Assembly: GCA_963820095.1 (NCBI GenBank)
Contig: CAWFZA010000028.1
Coordinates: 124,001 to 188,000 of the forward strand
Origin: Roseiarcus sp963820095
GTDB taxonomy: Bacteria > Pseudomonadota > Alphaproteobacteria > Rhizobiales > Beijerinckiaceae
Length of the DNA stretch: 64,000 nucleotides
Reading direction: 5' to 3'
Shown here: positions 8,682-17,919 of the stretch, piece by piece
Layout of the letters: each line of letters starts with the position of its first letter
How positions within the stretch are numbered: the stretch's first letter is position 1
The notes under the pieces: model-generated
What the model was told of the DNA's origin: nothing
What the model saw: the letters and a program-made list of their open reading frames with translations, nothing else
The model's database searches: none
Translations under genes and position numbers: made by a program

Positions 8682-10336
8682 GTGCAGGACAAATCGAGTC
8701 GACGAGAGGCTTCGGACGAGTTGCTTTCGCGGCGCACAAGCCCGCCGGTGCGCTTCGCGGGCCTCGTCCTCGAGCTCGACGCCTGCACGCTCGCCCGCGA
8801 CTTCGGCGAGACGATCGCGCTGACGCGCAGCGAGTTCTCTCTGTTGAGAATGTTCGTTGGCCGGCCGGGGCGAGTGATCAGCCGCGACACTCTGCTGGAC
8901 GCCTTCACCACCCGGCGGTTCGAACCGTTCGACCGCAGCGTCGACGTTCTGATCGGGAAATTGCGGAGAAAGATCGAGGCTGATCCCAAGCAGCCTCGCC
9001 TGATCGTCACCGTGCCCGGCGAGGGCTACCGCTTCGACGGGCTGCGCCTCAGGGCGCCGGAGATCGCAAAGCTGGCTGATGCAGACAGCCTCTCGAAGCC
9101 CGAGAGGCGCGAACCCGCCACGTTTGTCCATCGTCGTCCTGCCGTTCGCCAATATCGGCGGCGATCCGGAGCAGGAGCATTTCGTCGACGGGGTCACGGA
9201 GAGCCTGACGACCGATCTGTCGCGGATGCGAGGCGCCGTCGTAATCGCGCGCAATACGGCGTTCACCTACAAGGGAAAGCCGATCGACGCGAAGACGATC
9301 GGCCGCGAGTTGAACGTCCGCTACATCCTCGAGGGGAGCGTCCAGCGCGCCGGCGCTCGGATGCGCGTCAATGTCCAGCTGATCGACGCCGAGACGAGCA
9401 ATCATCTCTGGGCCGAGCGGTTCGATAAGCCCCTCGCCGATCTCTTCGACATGCAGGACGAAATCGTCGCGCGCCTGGCGGGCGCGCTAGACACCGAGCT
9501 CGTCGTCGCCGAGGCGCGACGCGCCGAACAGGCTCCGAATCCCAGACTCGATGGACCTCTATTTTCAAGGTCTGGCTTGGCTTCAACAAGGGTCTGACCC
9601 CTGGACCATATTGCGCAAGCGCGCAGCCTTTTCGATCGCGCGCTCACCGCCGACCCCGGGAATGTCGACGCGCTCATCGGATCGGCCGTCGACGGACTTG
9701 CGTGACGGCGCAAATGTCCTTCGCGGCCGATCCCGTCGCGGCCTTCGCAGCGGCCGAAGCGAAGTTGACCAAAGCATTGTCCGTCGGTGCCGAACCACGC
9801 GCGCGGCCATATGTGGCTTAGGCCTTGTCGACGATCGTGGACCAAGCGCGCTGCACAGGGCATCGCCGAATGCGAACACGCGCTGGCAGCTGGATCGAAA
9901 TCTTGCTCATGCCCATGCAATTATCGGACGAGGCAAGGTGTTTCATCGGTCGCGCCGAAGAAACCGAGGCACACGTTGCTGAGGCCCTGCGTCTCAGTCC
10001 GCGCGATACGATGGCGCATATCTGGATGAATTTCGTGGCCCTGGCGAAGCTCCACCTTGGCGAGTACGAGCAGGCGGTCGCGTGGTTTCGCCGCGCGATC
10101 GAGGCCAATCGAAATTATCCGGCTGCGCAATTTCAATTTGGCCGCAGCCCTCGCGCAGCTTGGCCGAATGGACGAGGCGCATTCCGCGGTCAGGGCCGGT
10201 CTCGCGCTCAACCCGGCCTATCGCGGTCTCCCGCGCCCGCGCTGCCTGAACGGCGAGGAGCGACGACCCGACCTACCTTGCCCAGCTCGAGCCCATTTTC
10301 GAGGGCTTACGCAAGGCCGGAGTTCCCGAGGGATGA
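8682..10336 (+). pseudogene. Winged-helix/TolB-like/TPR regulator, multiply frameshifted
   Basis: An OmpR/PhoB-type winged helix comes first (TRSEFSLLRMFVGRPGRVIS to EGYRFDGLRLR). A TolB/FlgO-like domain follows (LSIVVLPFANIGGDPEQEHF, ARNTAFTYKG, RYILEGSVQR, NVQLIDAETS), then TPR repeats (MDLYFQGLAWLQQG, AHVAEALRLSPRDTMAHIWM). The protein ends at a TGA after the motif PTYLAQLEPIFEGLRKAGVP. The frame changes near 9100, 9545, 9595 and several times between 9690 and 10150. Such one-component regulators usually have 500-550 residues, which the total length fits. This is the most damaged gene in the window and may be a true pseudogene. The intact cyclase gene near 55-57 kb shares the TolB/TPR half. 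Confidence 0.8.
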
Positions 10337-10353
10337 CCGCCCCTGATTGCGAG

Positions 10354-11268
10354 CTACCGCCCCAGCATCAGCATGAGGTTCTGCACCGCCGCGCCCGAGG
10401 CGCCCTTGCCGAGATTGTCGAATTTGGCGACCAGCAGCGCCTGGCCGCGAGCCTCGTTCGGATAGACGTGGATCTCGATGTCGTTCGTGCCGTTGAGCGA
10501 TTCCGGCTCGATGCGCGGAGACTGCCCGCTCTCGGCGACATGGAAATGCGTCTGACCCCGGTAGTGCGTCTTGAAGACGGCGATGAGATCGGCAATCTTG
10601 GGCTTGCCCGGCAACCTGTCGAGATGCAGCGGCACGCTGACCAGCATCCCCTGGCGGAAATTGCCGACCGAAGGCGCGAAAATAGGCCGCGCGGTCAGGC
10701 CTGAATAGACCTGGATCTCCGGCATGTGCTTGTGCTCGAGCCCAAGCGCATAGAGCTCGAAGGCGGGCGCCTTGCCCGTCTCATAGGCCTCGATCATCGA
10801 CTTGCCGCCGCCCGAGTAGCCGCTAACCGAGCCGATCGAAATGGCCGCGTCCTTGGGCAGGAGCCCAGCCTCGGTCAGGGGGCGCAAAAGCGCGATCGCG
10901 CCGGTCGCGTGGCAGCCGGGGTTGGTGACCTTGTCGGCCTTGGCGACGGCTTCCGCCTGCCCCGCGACGAGTTCCGGGAAGCCGTAAGTCCAGCCCGGCG
11001 CGACGCGATGAGCCGATGAGGCGTCGATCACCCGGGGCGCGTCCGCGCCCATCGCGTCGATCAGGCGAGCCGCCTCTTTCGCCGCCTCATCCGGCAGGCA
11101 AAGGATGACCACGTCAGCTTCGCCATAGACCTTCTGCTTGGCGGCAGCGTCCTTGCGCGCCTCCGGCGGCAAACTGGCGAGCTTCAGACCGGAGACGCCC
11201 GCGAGCTTCTCCCTGATTTGCAGGCCGGTCGTGCCCGCTTCGCCGTCGATGAAGATTGTCGCTGACAT
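10354..11268 (-). CDS. argC: N-acetyl-gamma-glutamyl-phosphate reductase, type 2
   Basis: The enzyme reduces N-acetylglutamyl phosphate to the semialdehyde with NADPH in arginine biosynthesis. The 304 residues match the shorter type 2 family. The nucleotide loop is IDGEAGTTGLQ (residues 7-17), and the catalytic cysteine is Cys119 in VTNPGCHATGA. The glycine-rich GSVSGYSGGGKSM and the C-terminal FDNLGKGASGAAVQNLML are also family marks. The ATG six codons into the longest frame was chosen because MSATIFIDG is the usual start. The gene is intact and stands alone. Confidence 0.96.
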   Translation of the reverse strand: MSATIFIDGEAGTTGLQIREKLAGVSGLKLASLPPEARKDAAAKQKVYGEADVVILCLPDEAAKEAARLIDAMGADAPRVIDASSAHRVAPGWTYGFPELVAGQAEAVAKADKVTNPGCHATGAIALLRPLTEAGLLPKDAAISIGSVSGYSGGGKSMIEAYETGKAPAFELYALGLEHKHMPEIQVYSGLTARPIFAPSVGNFRQGMLVSVPLHLDRLPGKPKIADLIAVFKTHYRGQTHFHVAESGQSPRIEPESLNGTNDIEIHVYPNEARGQALLVAKFDNLGKGASGAAVQNLMLMLGR

Positions 11269-11452
11269 GGGATCGTCTCTGCTCAAACCCGAAACACCGA
11301 AAGATCAAGTCGCGCTCATGGCGCGAGCTGGCGCTTCTCAGCGTCGTCGGAGTCGGATGAGCGAGCAGCCGGTCATGATGGGTCTTTCGTATGAAACGGC
11401 CGTCATGGTCAAGCGGACGAGACAGCCGGATCAGAAGCTCGCCGCCCTGCGC

Positions 11453-11893
11453 CTATTTCGCCAGCGTCGCCGTGAACCTCACCGCCGGTTCGCTCGTCTT
11501 GTGGTTCGCCGGGTTGGAGAAGAACGCGTAATAGTCCGGCTTGGCGAAATGCGCCCCATAGAACGGATTGCCGTATGTCCCATCGGCGAGCGCATAGCCG
11601 AAACCGTGCAGGGAAAGCTGCGGAGCCTCGACCCTGATGAGGTCGTCCACCGGATAGCCGTCATTGCCGGGGATTGAGGTTCCGGGCGGCTGCAGACCGG
11701 TAATGGCGACGCCATTCATCTCCCCTGTTATCCCGGTAATCTCGTAAAAGCCGTCGGCGTTGGGCGTGTCCTGGGTGGTGAACGCGCCCGACGCCGTCAC
11801 CCCTTCGCCCTGATAGCTCCAGCGCCACTCCAGCGCTTCGGCGGGAAGAGCGGCAAGCGCCGCGCCGGTCAGGAGAAAAAGTGCGAGCTTCAA
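11453..11893 (-). CDS. Secreted hypothetical protein
   Basis: The 146-residue protein has a signal peptide (MKLALFLLTGAALAALPAEA, cleavage after ALA/AEA near residue 20). The mature domain is beta-rich, with GVTASGAFTTQD, GFYEITGITGEMNGVAITGL and HGFGYALADGTYG. The GxFTT...GFYxITGI...G pattern recurs in many short exported proteins, some with PEP-CTERM tails; this one has no such tail. The function is unknown. It stands between argC and a divergent oxygenase gene. Confidence 0.65.
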   Translation of the reverse strand: MKLALFLLTGAALAALPAEALEWRWSYQGEGVTASGAFTTQDTPNADGFYEITGITGEMNGVAITGLQPPGTSIPGNDGYPVDDLIRVEAPQLSLHGFGYALADGTYGNPFYGAHFAKPDYYAFFSNPANHKTSEPAVRFTATLAK

Positions 11894-12028
11894 GCGAATC
11901 GCCCAAGGGTCGTGATGCGAGGAAATCTATTCCCGCAGCCCCTCGGCGCGCAAACGGGCGAAGCCCCGGCGGCGCCCGTCCGGTTTTGACGGACCCCGCG
12001 CTGGCCTCTAAAAGGCGGCACATTCGCC

Positions 12029-12691
12029 ATGATCGGAATCCGTCGCATGATTCTGCGCTCACTCGACCTTGAAGCCCTGAAGGCGACGCCCGTCACTCGG
12101 CGGCCGTTCGAGTATTTCGTCGTTCCCGGCTTTGTTCGCCCGCAAGCGCGCGCGAAGATCAACGCCGACTATCCGAAAATCTCCGAGGGCGGCAGCTTTC
12201 CTGTCGCGCAGCTCTCCTATGGGCCCGCGTTTCGCGAATTCCTCGATGAACTGGAGAGCGACGCCTTCCGCGAAATCTTCGAGGAGAAGTTCGGCCTCGA
12301 CCTCGCCGGGCGGCCGACCACGACGACCGTTCGCGGTCAGTGCAGTGCGAAGGACGGGCGAATCCACACCGACACGAAGAGCAAGATCATCACGATCCTC
12401 ATCTACATGAACCCGGCCTGGGAGAATTCCGGCGGCCGCCTGCGCCTCCTCAAATCGGCCGAGGACCTCGACGACATGATCATGGAGGTTCCGCCGGTCG
12501 AGGGAACGCTGCTGGCGTTCAAGCGGGCCGACAATTCCTGGCATGGGCATAAGCCCTTCGCCGGCGAACGACGGGTCATCCAGTTCAACTGGGTCACCTC
12601 GGAAGGCGATCGGCGGATGGCGATGCTCCGCCATCATGTTTCGGCGCCGCTGAAGCGCCTGTTCGCGGCCATGCGGCCGAGCGCGGCCTGA
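12029..12691 (+). CDS. 2OG-Fe(II) oxygenase (prolyl-hydroxylase-like)
   Basis: This is a 220-residue 2-oxoglutarate and iron dependent dioxygenase. The iron triad is visible: His113 and Asp115 in GRIHTDTKSK, and His172 in NSWHGHKPF, with Arg181/182 as the 2-oxoglutarate anchor. Enzymes of this type hydroxylate proteins or surface glycans. It is next to a transporter and LPS glycosyltransferases, so action on an envelope substrate is possible but unproven. An alternative ATG six codons downstream is equally plausible. Confidence 0.85.
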   Translation: MIGIRRMILRSLDLEALKATPVTRRPFEYFVVPGFVRPQARAKINADYPKISEGGSFPVAQLSYGPAFREFLDELESDAFREIFEEKFGLDLAGRPTTTTVRGQCSAKDGRIHTDTKSKIITILIYMNPAWENSGGRLRLLKSAEDLDDMIMEVPPVEGTLLAFKRADNSWHGHKPFAGERRVIQFNWVTSEGDRRMAMLRHHVSAPLKRLFAAMRPSAA

Positions 12692-12745
12692 GCGGCTCGC
12701 CGAACCGGCAGAGACCGCGTCGTCCTCACAACACCCGGCGGCAGC

Positions 12746-13330
12746 GTGAATCTCTTCTCGCTAGCCTTGTTGTCGACCGGCGCTTTCATATCGACGAACA
12801 TTGACGACCTGTTCCTTTTGGTCGGCTTTTTCTCGGACCGAAGCTTCTCACGCCGCCACATCTTCGCCGGCCAGATCCTCGGGATAGCGATGATCGTCGC
12901 GATCAGCTTGGCCGCCGCAGCGGCGGCGGTCGCGGTCTCGCCCCAGCGGGTGGGCTTGCTTGGTCTTGCGCCCATCGTCATTGGGATAGGAAAGCTCTTG
13001 CGCCTGGGGAAGGCCGAGGACGAAGGACAGCCTGCGACCGCCGGAATCCTTCAGGTCGCGACCGTCACGCTGGTGAACGGAGGCGACAACATCGCCGCCT
13101 ATACGCCGATTTTCGCGACGCAGGGGCCTCGAGAATTGATCGCGACGCTGGCGATCTTCGCCGCGCTCACGATCATTTGGTGCTTTGCCGCGTTGGGGCT
13201 GGTCAGGCATACCGCCATCGGCAGGCCGCTTCGCCGTTATGGGCATGTCCTGTTGCCATTCATTCTGATCGGACTTGGCGGCCTCATTCTCTACCGATCC
13301 GGCGCGCTCCGCTTGGCCACGAGCTGGTGA
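12746..13330 (+). CDS. CadD-family cadmium resistance-like transporter
   Basis: The 194-residue membrane protein starts at a GTG. It has five to six helices and the CadD family marks FISTNIDDLFLLVGFF near the N terminus and TVTLVNGGDNIAAYTPIF in the middle; these repeated N-x-D-D/G-D-N motifs are acidic sites within membrane helices. CadD proteins have been linked to cadmium or quaternary amine export, but many members are untested. Both acidic motifs are intact here. It has no metal-responsive regulator nearby. Confidence 0.8.
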   Translation: MNLFSLALLSTGAFISTNIDDLFLLVGFFSDRSFSRRHIFAGQILGIAMIVAISLAAAAAAVAVSPQRVGLLGLAPIVIGIGKLLRLGKAEDEGQPATAGILQVATVTLVNGGDNIAAYTPIFATQGPRELIATLAIFAALTIIWCFAALGLVRHTAIGRPLRRYGHVLLPFILIGLGGLILYRSGALRLATSW

Positions 13331-13341
13331 GGAGGGCCGTT

Positions 13342-14422
13342 CTAAGATTGTCGGCTCGCCCAAACTCGCCGGTAGACGGCGCTGATCTCATCGGCCTCGC
13401 GGTCGCGGCTGAACGCGCCGACGACCCGGGCCCGGGCGCGTTTGCCCATTGCCTCGATGCGTTCAGGGTCGCGCATGAGCGGCTCGAGCGCGGCGACAAG
13501 CTTGTCGACATCATCGATGGCTGCGAGAACGCCGTCGTCCCCATCGGTGATGATCATTTCCGCCGCTCCGGCGCGGGTCGCGACCACCGCGTCGCCCGCC
13601 GCCATGGCTTCGAGCATGGTGAGCCCGAACCCTTCGACGCGTGAGGCGAACACATAGATGGAGATCCGCTGATACCAGAGCGGCACCTCCTCGACCGGCA
13701 ATTCGCCCAGGAAGCGGATGCGCTCGGTCAGGCCTGCGGCGGCGATCTCACGCTTGAGCCCCTCGACAAACGGCAGATTGTCGACGGTCGTGAGCCCGAT
13801 GACGACGGCGCAGAAATCCGGATATTGCGGCAAGAAGCCGGCGCATCGCCTCGACGAACAGGTCGCTGCCTTTCTGCTTTCTCACGCGGCCGAACGTTCC
13901 GATGCCGTACTTTCCAGGCAGGCCCGTCTGGGCGAAGGCCGCGAGACGGTCGGCAGGCGGGGAATAAAGGTCGGTATCGACGCCATGAAGGATCACCGTC
14001 GCCGGGCGCCGCAGAAATCGCGCCGCGATCTCGCTCGTCGCGATCACCGCATCCATCCGCGCGATGAGAAAGTTGGTCAGCCAGGTCTTCTTGCGCTGCG
14101 AGGCCGAATTGAAGATCAGCGCAAAGCGATAGCCGAAAAGGTTCAGGAAAAGTCCGGCCAGCATCTCGACATTGCGGCGCGCGTGCCAGATGCGCGCCTT
14201 CCCATGCACGGGAGGACGAAAGCGCAGACGCGCAAGGTCGCCAAGGCTCAGGGCCGCGATACCCTCCGGCTGATCAGGCCCACACCAGGCCGCGCGCCAG
14301 CGCTTGGCGATCAGAGGCGCGATCGTGCGATTGACGGCGGTGCCGCCTGAATAGCGCCAATTCAGATTGGGGATGATGACTTCAAGGGCGTCGAGAGCGT
14401 CGTCATCGAATTCCCGGCTCAT
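13342..14422 (-). pseudogene. GT4 glycosyltransferase (LPS core mannosyltransferase-like), one frameshift
   Basis: This GT-B glycosyltransferase resembles the alphaproteobacterial LpcC group. The first frame gives MSREFDDDALDALEVIIPNL to LFVEAMRRLL with the nucleotide-sugar region IGTFGRVRKQKGSDLFVEA. The second frame continues PQYPDFCAVVIGLT with RIRFLGELPVEEVPLWYQ and the donor-binding SRVEGFGLTMLEAMAAG. One extra T near 13835 splits them (CTTCTTGCC where CTTCTGCC would keep frame). With that base removed the protein would be about 360 residues, the normal size. It would act at the inner membrane on LPS core. Confidence 0.85.
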
Positions 14423-14473
14423 CCCGCCTCGCCCGTCGAGCGCGGCCCGCACAACAGGCAAGCCTCTCTCGCA

Positions 14474-14632
14474 CCTCGTCCTGAGGAGCGCCGCAGGCGC
14501 GTCTCGAAGGGCGGTCCAGAGTGCACGAACGGAGCCGCGCCTTCTGGATCATGCTTCGAGACGCGAGGCCATAGGGCGTTCGAAAGAACGCCCGTCTTTC
14601 GTCGCGCCATGGCCTCGCTCCTCAGCATGAGG
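14474..14632. repeat. Structured palindromic intergenic element
   Basis: Nested inverted repeats fill the gap between two glycosyltransferase genes. The outer arms are CCTCGTCCTGAGGAGC (14474-14489) and GCTCCTCAGCATGAGG (14617-14632). Inner arms are GCGTCTCGAAGG (14499-14510) and CTTCGAGACGC (14554-14564). A perfect 8-bp stem with GAAA loop lies at 14574-14593. The element resembles the CTCCTCAGGATGAGG-type palindromic repeats found in many Rhizobiales genomes. It could act as a terminator or a mobile non-coding repeat. Confidence 0.65.
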
Positions 14633-14689
14633 GCCGTGGATACGCGCATGGTTCCGATGTTCCGCCTTGGATGTTAGACAGCAGCCGCG

Positions 14690-15535
14690 TCAACGCTTCG
14701 TTCGCGCCTCATACAACTGCCGATGGATCGATTCGGTCATGAGAGAATACATGGCCCCGACGCCCGCGTGGATGAAGCCCGCCCAGCCGGATAGGAAAAA
14801 CCGGTTCCAGAAGAAGATGCGCAGAAAATAAATCGGCGGATTGAACACGAGCTTGAGCGTCGACGGCTTCCGCCCCTGCTTCAGCCGCTGCTCGGCCTTG
14901 AGCCGCGCGTACGCAATTTCCTTTTTCATCTGCTCGTACAAGGGGAGGCTGCGCTCGTGCCGGAGCAGACCGTCGCGCGCAACTGGGGTCTCGCCATGGT
15001 CCGCGACAAGCCCCTCATGCACAATGAGAGCGGGATCGAAGCGCGCCCTGCCCCGGCGCACGAGCCGCAAAATATGCTCAGGCCGAGTCCAGCGGCTGAC
15101 GGGCTTCGCCTGTCCGTAGAGCGTGAGCGACCGGCGCACCTTCCAGCCCGCGACCGAGTCGTCGGCGCTCATCAAGCGCGGCAGCGAGGCGCGCAGCTCG
15201 TCGTCCAGCCATTCGTCGGCATCGACGCTAAAAACCCAAGGCTCGCTCGTCTGGTCGAGCGCAAACTGCTTCTGCAGCGCATAGCCGAGCCAGGGTTGAC
15301 GAATGAGTCGGACGGGAAAGCCACGCCGGATAAAATCCTCGACAATGGATGGCGTCTCATCCGTCGAGCCGGAATCGACGACGACGATCTCGGCGCAGTC
15401 GCCAAGGCTTTCCAGGCATTTGCCGATGCAGGCGGCCTCGTTGAGGCAGATGACGGCGGCGCTCAAGCCGAGCGCGCTCGCGGGCCGCTGAGAACGTTGC
15501 GCCGATGACAGTGTCGCGGGATCCGTTAGAGCCAT
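14690..15535 (-). CDS. GT2 glycosyltransferase, WaaE/KdtX-like
   Basis: The protein (about 281 residues) is a GT-A glycosyltransferase of the family that adds glucose to the LPS inner core. Landmarks are LSAAVICLNEAACIGKCLES, VVVDSGSTDETPSIVEDF and the metal-binding VFSVDADEWLDDELR. A hydrophobic C-terminal segment (NPPIYFLRIFFWNRFFLSGW) probably associates with the membrane. The frame is intact. The start MALTDP was chosen; an ATG eight codons upstream is an alternative. It lies in the same orientation as the upstream GT4 gene, separated by a structured repeat. Confidence 0.88.
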   Translation of the reverse strand: MALTDPATLSSAQRSQRPASALGLSAAVICLNEAACIGKCLESLGDCAEIVVVDSGSTDETPSIVEDFIRRGFPVRLIRQPWLGYALQKQFALDQTSEPWVFSVDADEWLDDELRASLPRLMSADDSVAGWKVRRSLTLYGQAKPVSRWTRPEHILRLVRRGRARFDPALIVHEGLVADHGETPVARDGLLRHERSLPLYEQMKKEIAYARLKAEQRLKQGRKPSTLKLVFNPPIYFLRIFFWNRFFLSGWAGFIHAGVGAMYSLMTESIHRQLYEARTKR

Positions 15536-15715
15536 CTCGCCTTCTGTTTTCGCCAGCATCGCCGGCGCTCATCCCTCCGGAAGGGCCTGAGGAATTGGGC
15601 CGATATCTGGGCCAATTGTCCGAGGCTGGCAAGTTCCGGCGAGGACTCCGCCCGCCGCGGGCGCCCCGGCCGCCCATCCTTGCGCGCCGATTCGCGCCGT
15701 CACCATATCGCCGCA

Positions 15716-16741
15716 ATGATTGATCCCCTCCCATCTCCCTCTCCTGTTTGGACCCTCGATTCCGACAGCCCCGGCCAAGGGCCCGGCGCTCCCTCCACGC
15801 CGAATGACGCGGCTCTGCTTGACGACTATTCGCGCGTCGTGAGCGACGTGGTCGACCGCGTCGGCCCGAGCGTGGTGCGCATCGATGTGCGCAAGAACGG
15901 CCGCAGCGCCGGCTCGGGCTCCGGCGTGATCATTTCCTCCGACGGTCTCGCTCTAACCAACAGCCACGTCGTCCAAGGCTCGCGGACGGTCAGTCTGACC
16001 ACGCTCGAAGGCCGCGAGCTGCAGGCGCGCGTGCTCGGCGACGATCCCGACACGGATCTGGCGCTCCTCAGGGTCGAAGCCGACGTCTCGCTGCCTGCCG
16101 CCAAGCTCGGCGACAGCGCGAAGCTCAAGCGCGGCCAGATCGCGATCGCCATCGGCAACCCGCTCGGCTTCGACGCGACGGTGACGGCGGGCGTCGTCTC
16201 GGCGCTCGGGCGGTCGCTGCAATCGCGCACCGGGCGGATGATCGAGGACGTCGTGCAGACCGACGCCCCGCTCAATCCCGGCAATTCGGGCGGCCCGCTC
16301 GTATCTTCAACGGGCGAAGTGATCGGCATCAACACGGCCGTCATCATGGGCGCGCAAGGCATCTGCTTTGCGGTGGCTTCCAACACGGCGAGCTTCGTCG
16401 CCGGCGAGATCGCCCGGCACGGACGCGTGCGACGGGCCTATATCGGAGTCGGCGCCGCGACGACGACCATCCCGCGCCGCATCGCTCTCCGGCTCGCCCT
16501 CCAACAGGCGACCGGCGCGCGGCTTCTCTCCGTCGACCAGGCGGGGCCGGCTGCCGAAGCTGGGCTATTGTCGGGCGACCTCGTCATCGCGCTCGACGGC
16601 AAGCCGGTGACAAGCGTCAGCGACCTCGTGCGCGCGCTCGACGCCGACAAGATCGACCGCACCGTCAGCGTCGACTTTCTGCGCCGATCGGAGCAGCTGA
16701 GGGTCTGGATCGGACCGGTCGAGCGCCCGCTGGCGGCGTAG
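15716..16741 (+). CDS. HtrA/DegP-like serine protease without signal peptide
   Basis: This is a trypsin-like S1C protease of 342 residues. The catalytic triad is visible: His84 (TNSHVVQG), Asp114 (DPDTDLALL) and Ser191 (NPGNSGGPLV). One PDZ domain lies at the C terminus (AGPAAEAGLLSGDLVIALDG). DegP relatives are usually exported and carry one or two PDZ domains. Here the N terminus (MIDPLPSPSPVWTLDSDSPG) is proline-rich and shows no signal peptide or membrane anchor. The protease may therefore be cytoplasmic, or exported by an unrecognised route. A slightly earlier ATG adds basic residues but no signal either. Confidence 0.9.
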   Translation: MIDPLPSPSPVWTLDSDSPGQGPGAPSTPNDAALLDDYSRVVSDVVDRVGPSVVRIDVRKNGRSAGSGSGVIISSDGLALTNSHVVQGSRTVSLTTLEGRELQARVLGDDPDTDLALLRVEADVSLPAAKLGDSAKLKRGQIAIAIGNPLGFDATVTAGVVSALGRSLQSRTGRMIEDVVQTDAPLNPGNSGGPLVSSTGEVIGINTAVIMGAQGICFAVASNTASFVAGEIARHGRVRRAYIGVGAATTTIPRRIALRLALQQATGARLLSVDQAGPAAEAGLLSGDLVIALDGKPVTSVSDLVRALDADKIDRTVSVDFLRRSEQLRVWIGPVERPLAA

Positions 16742-16751
16742 TCGGCGCCTG

Positions 16752-17396
16752 TCAGGCCTTCGGCTTGACGAGCGGCCCTGGAAGAGCGCGCTCGGCCTCT
16801 TCCTCCAGCGCCTGCTCGTGATAGCGGATGAAGCGCGCGCCAATGATCGCGCCGATCACCGCGACGATGAGAACGGCCGTGCCCACGGGCCGCGCGTAGT
16901 GCTCAAAGGCGCGCCCAAGCCAGTAGCCGCCAACACCGAAGATCGTGGCCCAAACGATTCCGCCCGCCGCATTGTAGAGGAAGAATGCCTCCCAATTGTA
17001 CCGATTGACCCCGGCGAGAAACGCCGCGAAGGCGCGCAGCACCGCGACGAAACGGCCAAAGAACACGATCTTCCCGCCGTGCCTGAGGAAGAGATACTGC
17101 CCGACCTTGAGCCGCCGTTCGTTCAAATGGATGTAATGTCCATAGCGGTAGATCAATGGAAAGCCGAGTTTGCGGCCAATCCAATAGCCGCAATTGTCGC
17201 CGATGATCGCGCCCGCAGCCGCCGCCCCGATCACCCCATAGATGTTCAGCGTGCCCGATGCGGCGATGATCGCGGCCGTGACCAGAACGGTCTCCCCTGG
17301 CATCGGAATCCCGGCGCTCTCCATCGCGACGATCAGGAAGACCGCGAGATAGCCGTAGGTGGCGACGAAATGCTGCAGATGCGGAACAAGCTCCAT
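16752..17396 (-). CDS. DedA-family membrane protein
   Basis: The 214-residue inner-membrane protein belongs to the DedA (SNARE-associated/VTT) family, several members of which flip undecaprenyl phosphate or other phospholipids. Family marks are VAMESAGIPMPGETVLV, GAIIGDNCGYWIGRKLG, FFGRFVAVLRAFAAFLAGV and the YNAAGGIVWATIFG loop, including the conserved F/GR and G..R residues. Five to six helices are expected. It ends ten bases from the convergent protease gene. Confidence 0.92.
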   Translation of the reverse strand: MELVPHLQHFVATYGYLAVFLIVAMESAGIPMPGETVLVTAAIIAASGTLNIYGVIGAAAAGAIIGDNCGYWIGRKLGFPLIYRYGHYIHLNERRLKVGQYLFLRHGGKIVFFGRFVAVLRAFAAFLAGVNRYNWEAFFLYNAAGGIVWATIFGVGGYWLGRAFEHYARPVGTAVLIVAVIGAIIGARFIRYHEQALEEEAERALPGPLVKPKA

Positions 17397-17450
17397 GTGA
17401 GGGCCGGTTCTTGGTCAGGGCCACAGGTCTTGGTCAGGGCCAGGTCTCGG

Positions 17451-17819
17451 TCAAGGCCAGGCTTTGGCTCCGGTCAGCCGGCGCGCGTTGGCGCGCACTT
17501 TGCGCCGCGCAGGCGCCGCGGCGGCCTCCGCAATAGCGGCGAGACCTGCTGAAACGTCGTGAGGCGTCCGCACGCCGCCGAACGCGGCCTTGATGAAGAA
17601 CGCGCCCCAGGCCGCCTGGGCGGCGAAAGCGCCCTCGACCGCTGCGTCGACCTTCTCCTGCACCATGAGTCGCGCCTCACGCGCCTTCGCCGATCCGCTG
17701 CCGGCGGGCGCGAGCAGGTTCTGAGTGCGAGCGGCGATGGTCAGCGCAGCGTCGGCGCTTGCTTGCGCGTTGGCCTTGGCGATGGCCAAAGACCGCTTTG
17801 TAAGACGTCGCGAAACCAT
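17451..17819 (-). CDS. Phasin-like helical protein
   Basis: The 122-residue protein is helical and alanine-rich (SLAIAKANAQASADAALTIA, VQEKVDAAVEGAFAAQAAWG). Such amphipathic helices are typical of phasins that coat polyhydroxyalkanoate granules, and the pattern resembles unnamed phasin-family proteins of methylotrophic Rhizobiales, but no defining motif is seen. The ATG (MVSRRLTKRSL) has AGGGGA upstream. A longer frame would overlap the neighbouring GNAT gene and is rejected. The C terminus is basic (ARRKVRANARRLTGAK), which could bind DNA. Confidence 0.5.
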   Translation of the reverse strand: MVSRRLTKRSLAIAKANAQASADAALTIAARTQNLLAPAGSGSAKAREARLMVQEKVDAAVEGAFAAQAAWGAFFIKAAFGGVRTPHDVSAGLAAIAEAAAAPARRKVRANARRLTGAKAWP

Positions 17820-17919
17820 TGAGATCCCCTGTCCCGCCGACGCCGACCAAAGCGGCTTCCGGGCCGCGCACCATGAGGCAAGTTTGCAGCGGCGGCAAGT
17901 CGATGACTCCTCCGCCGTG

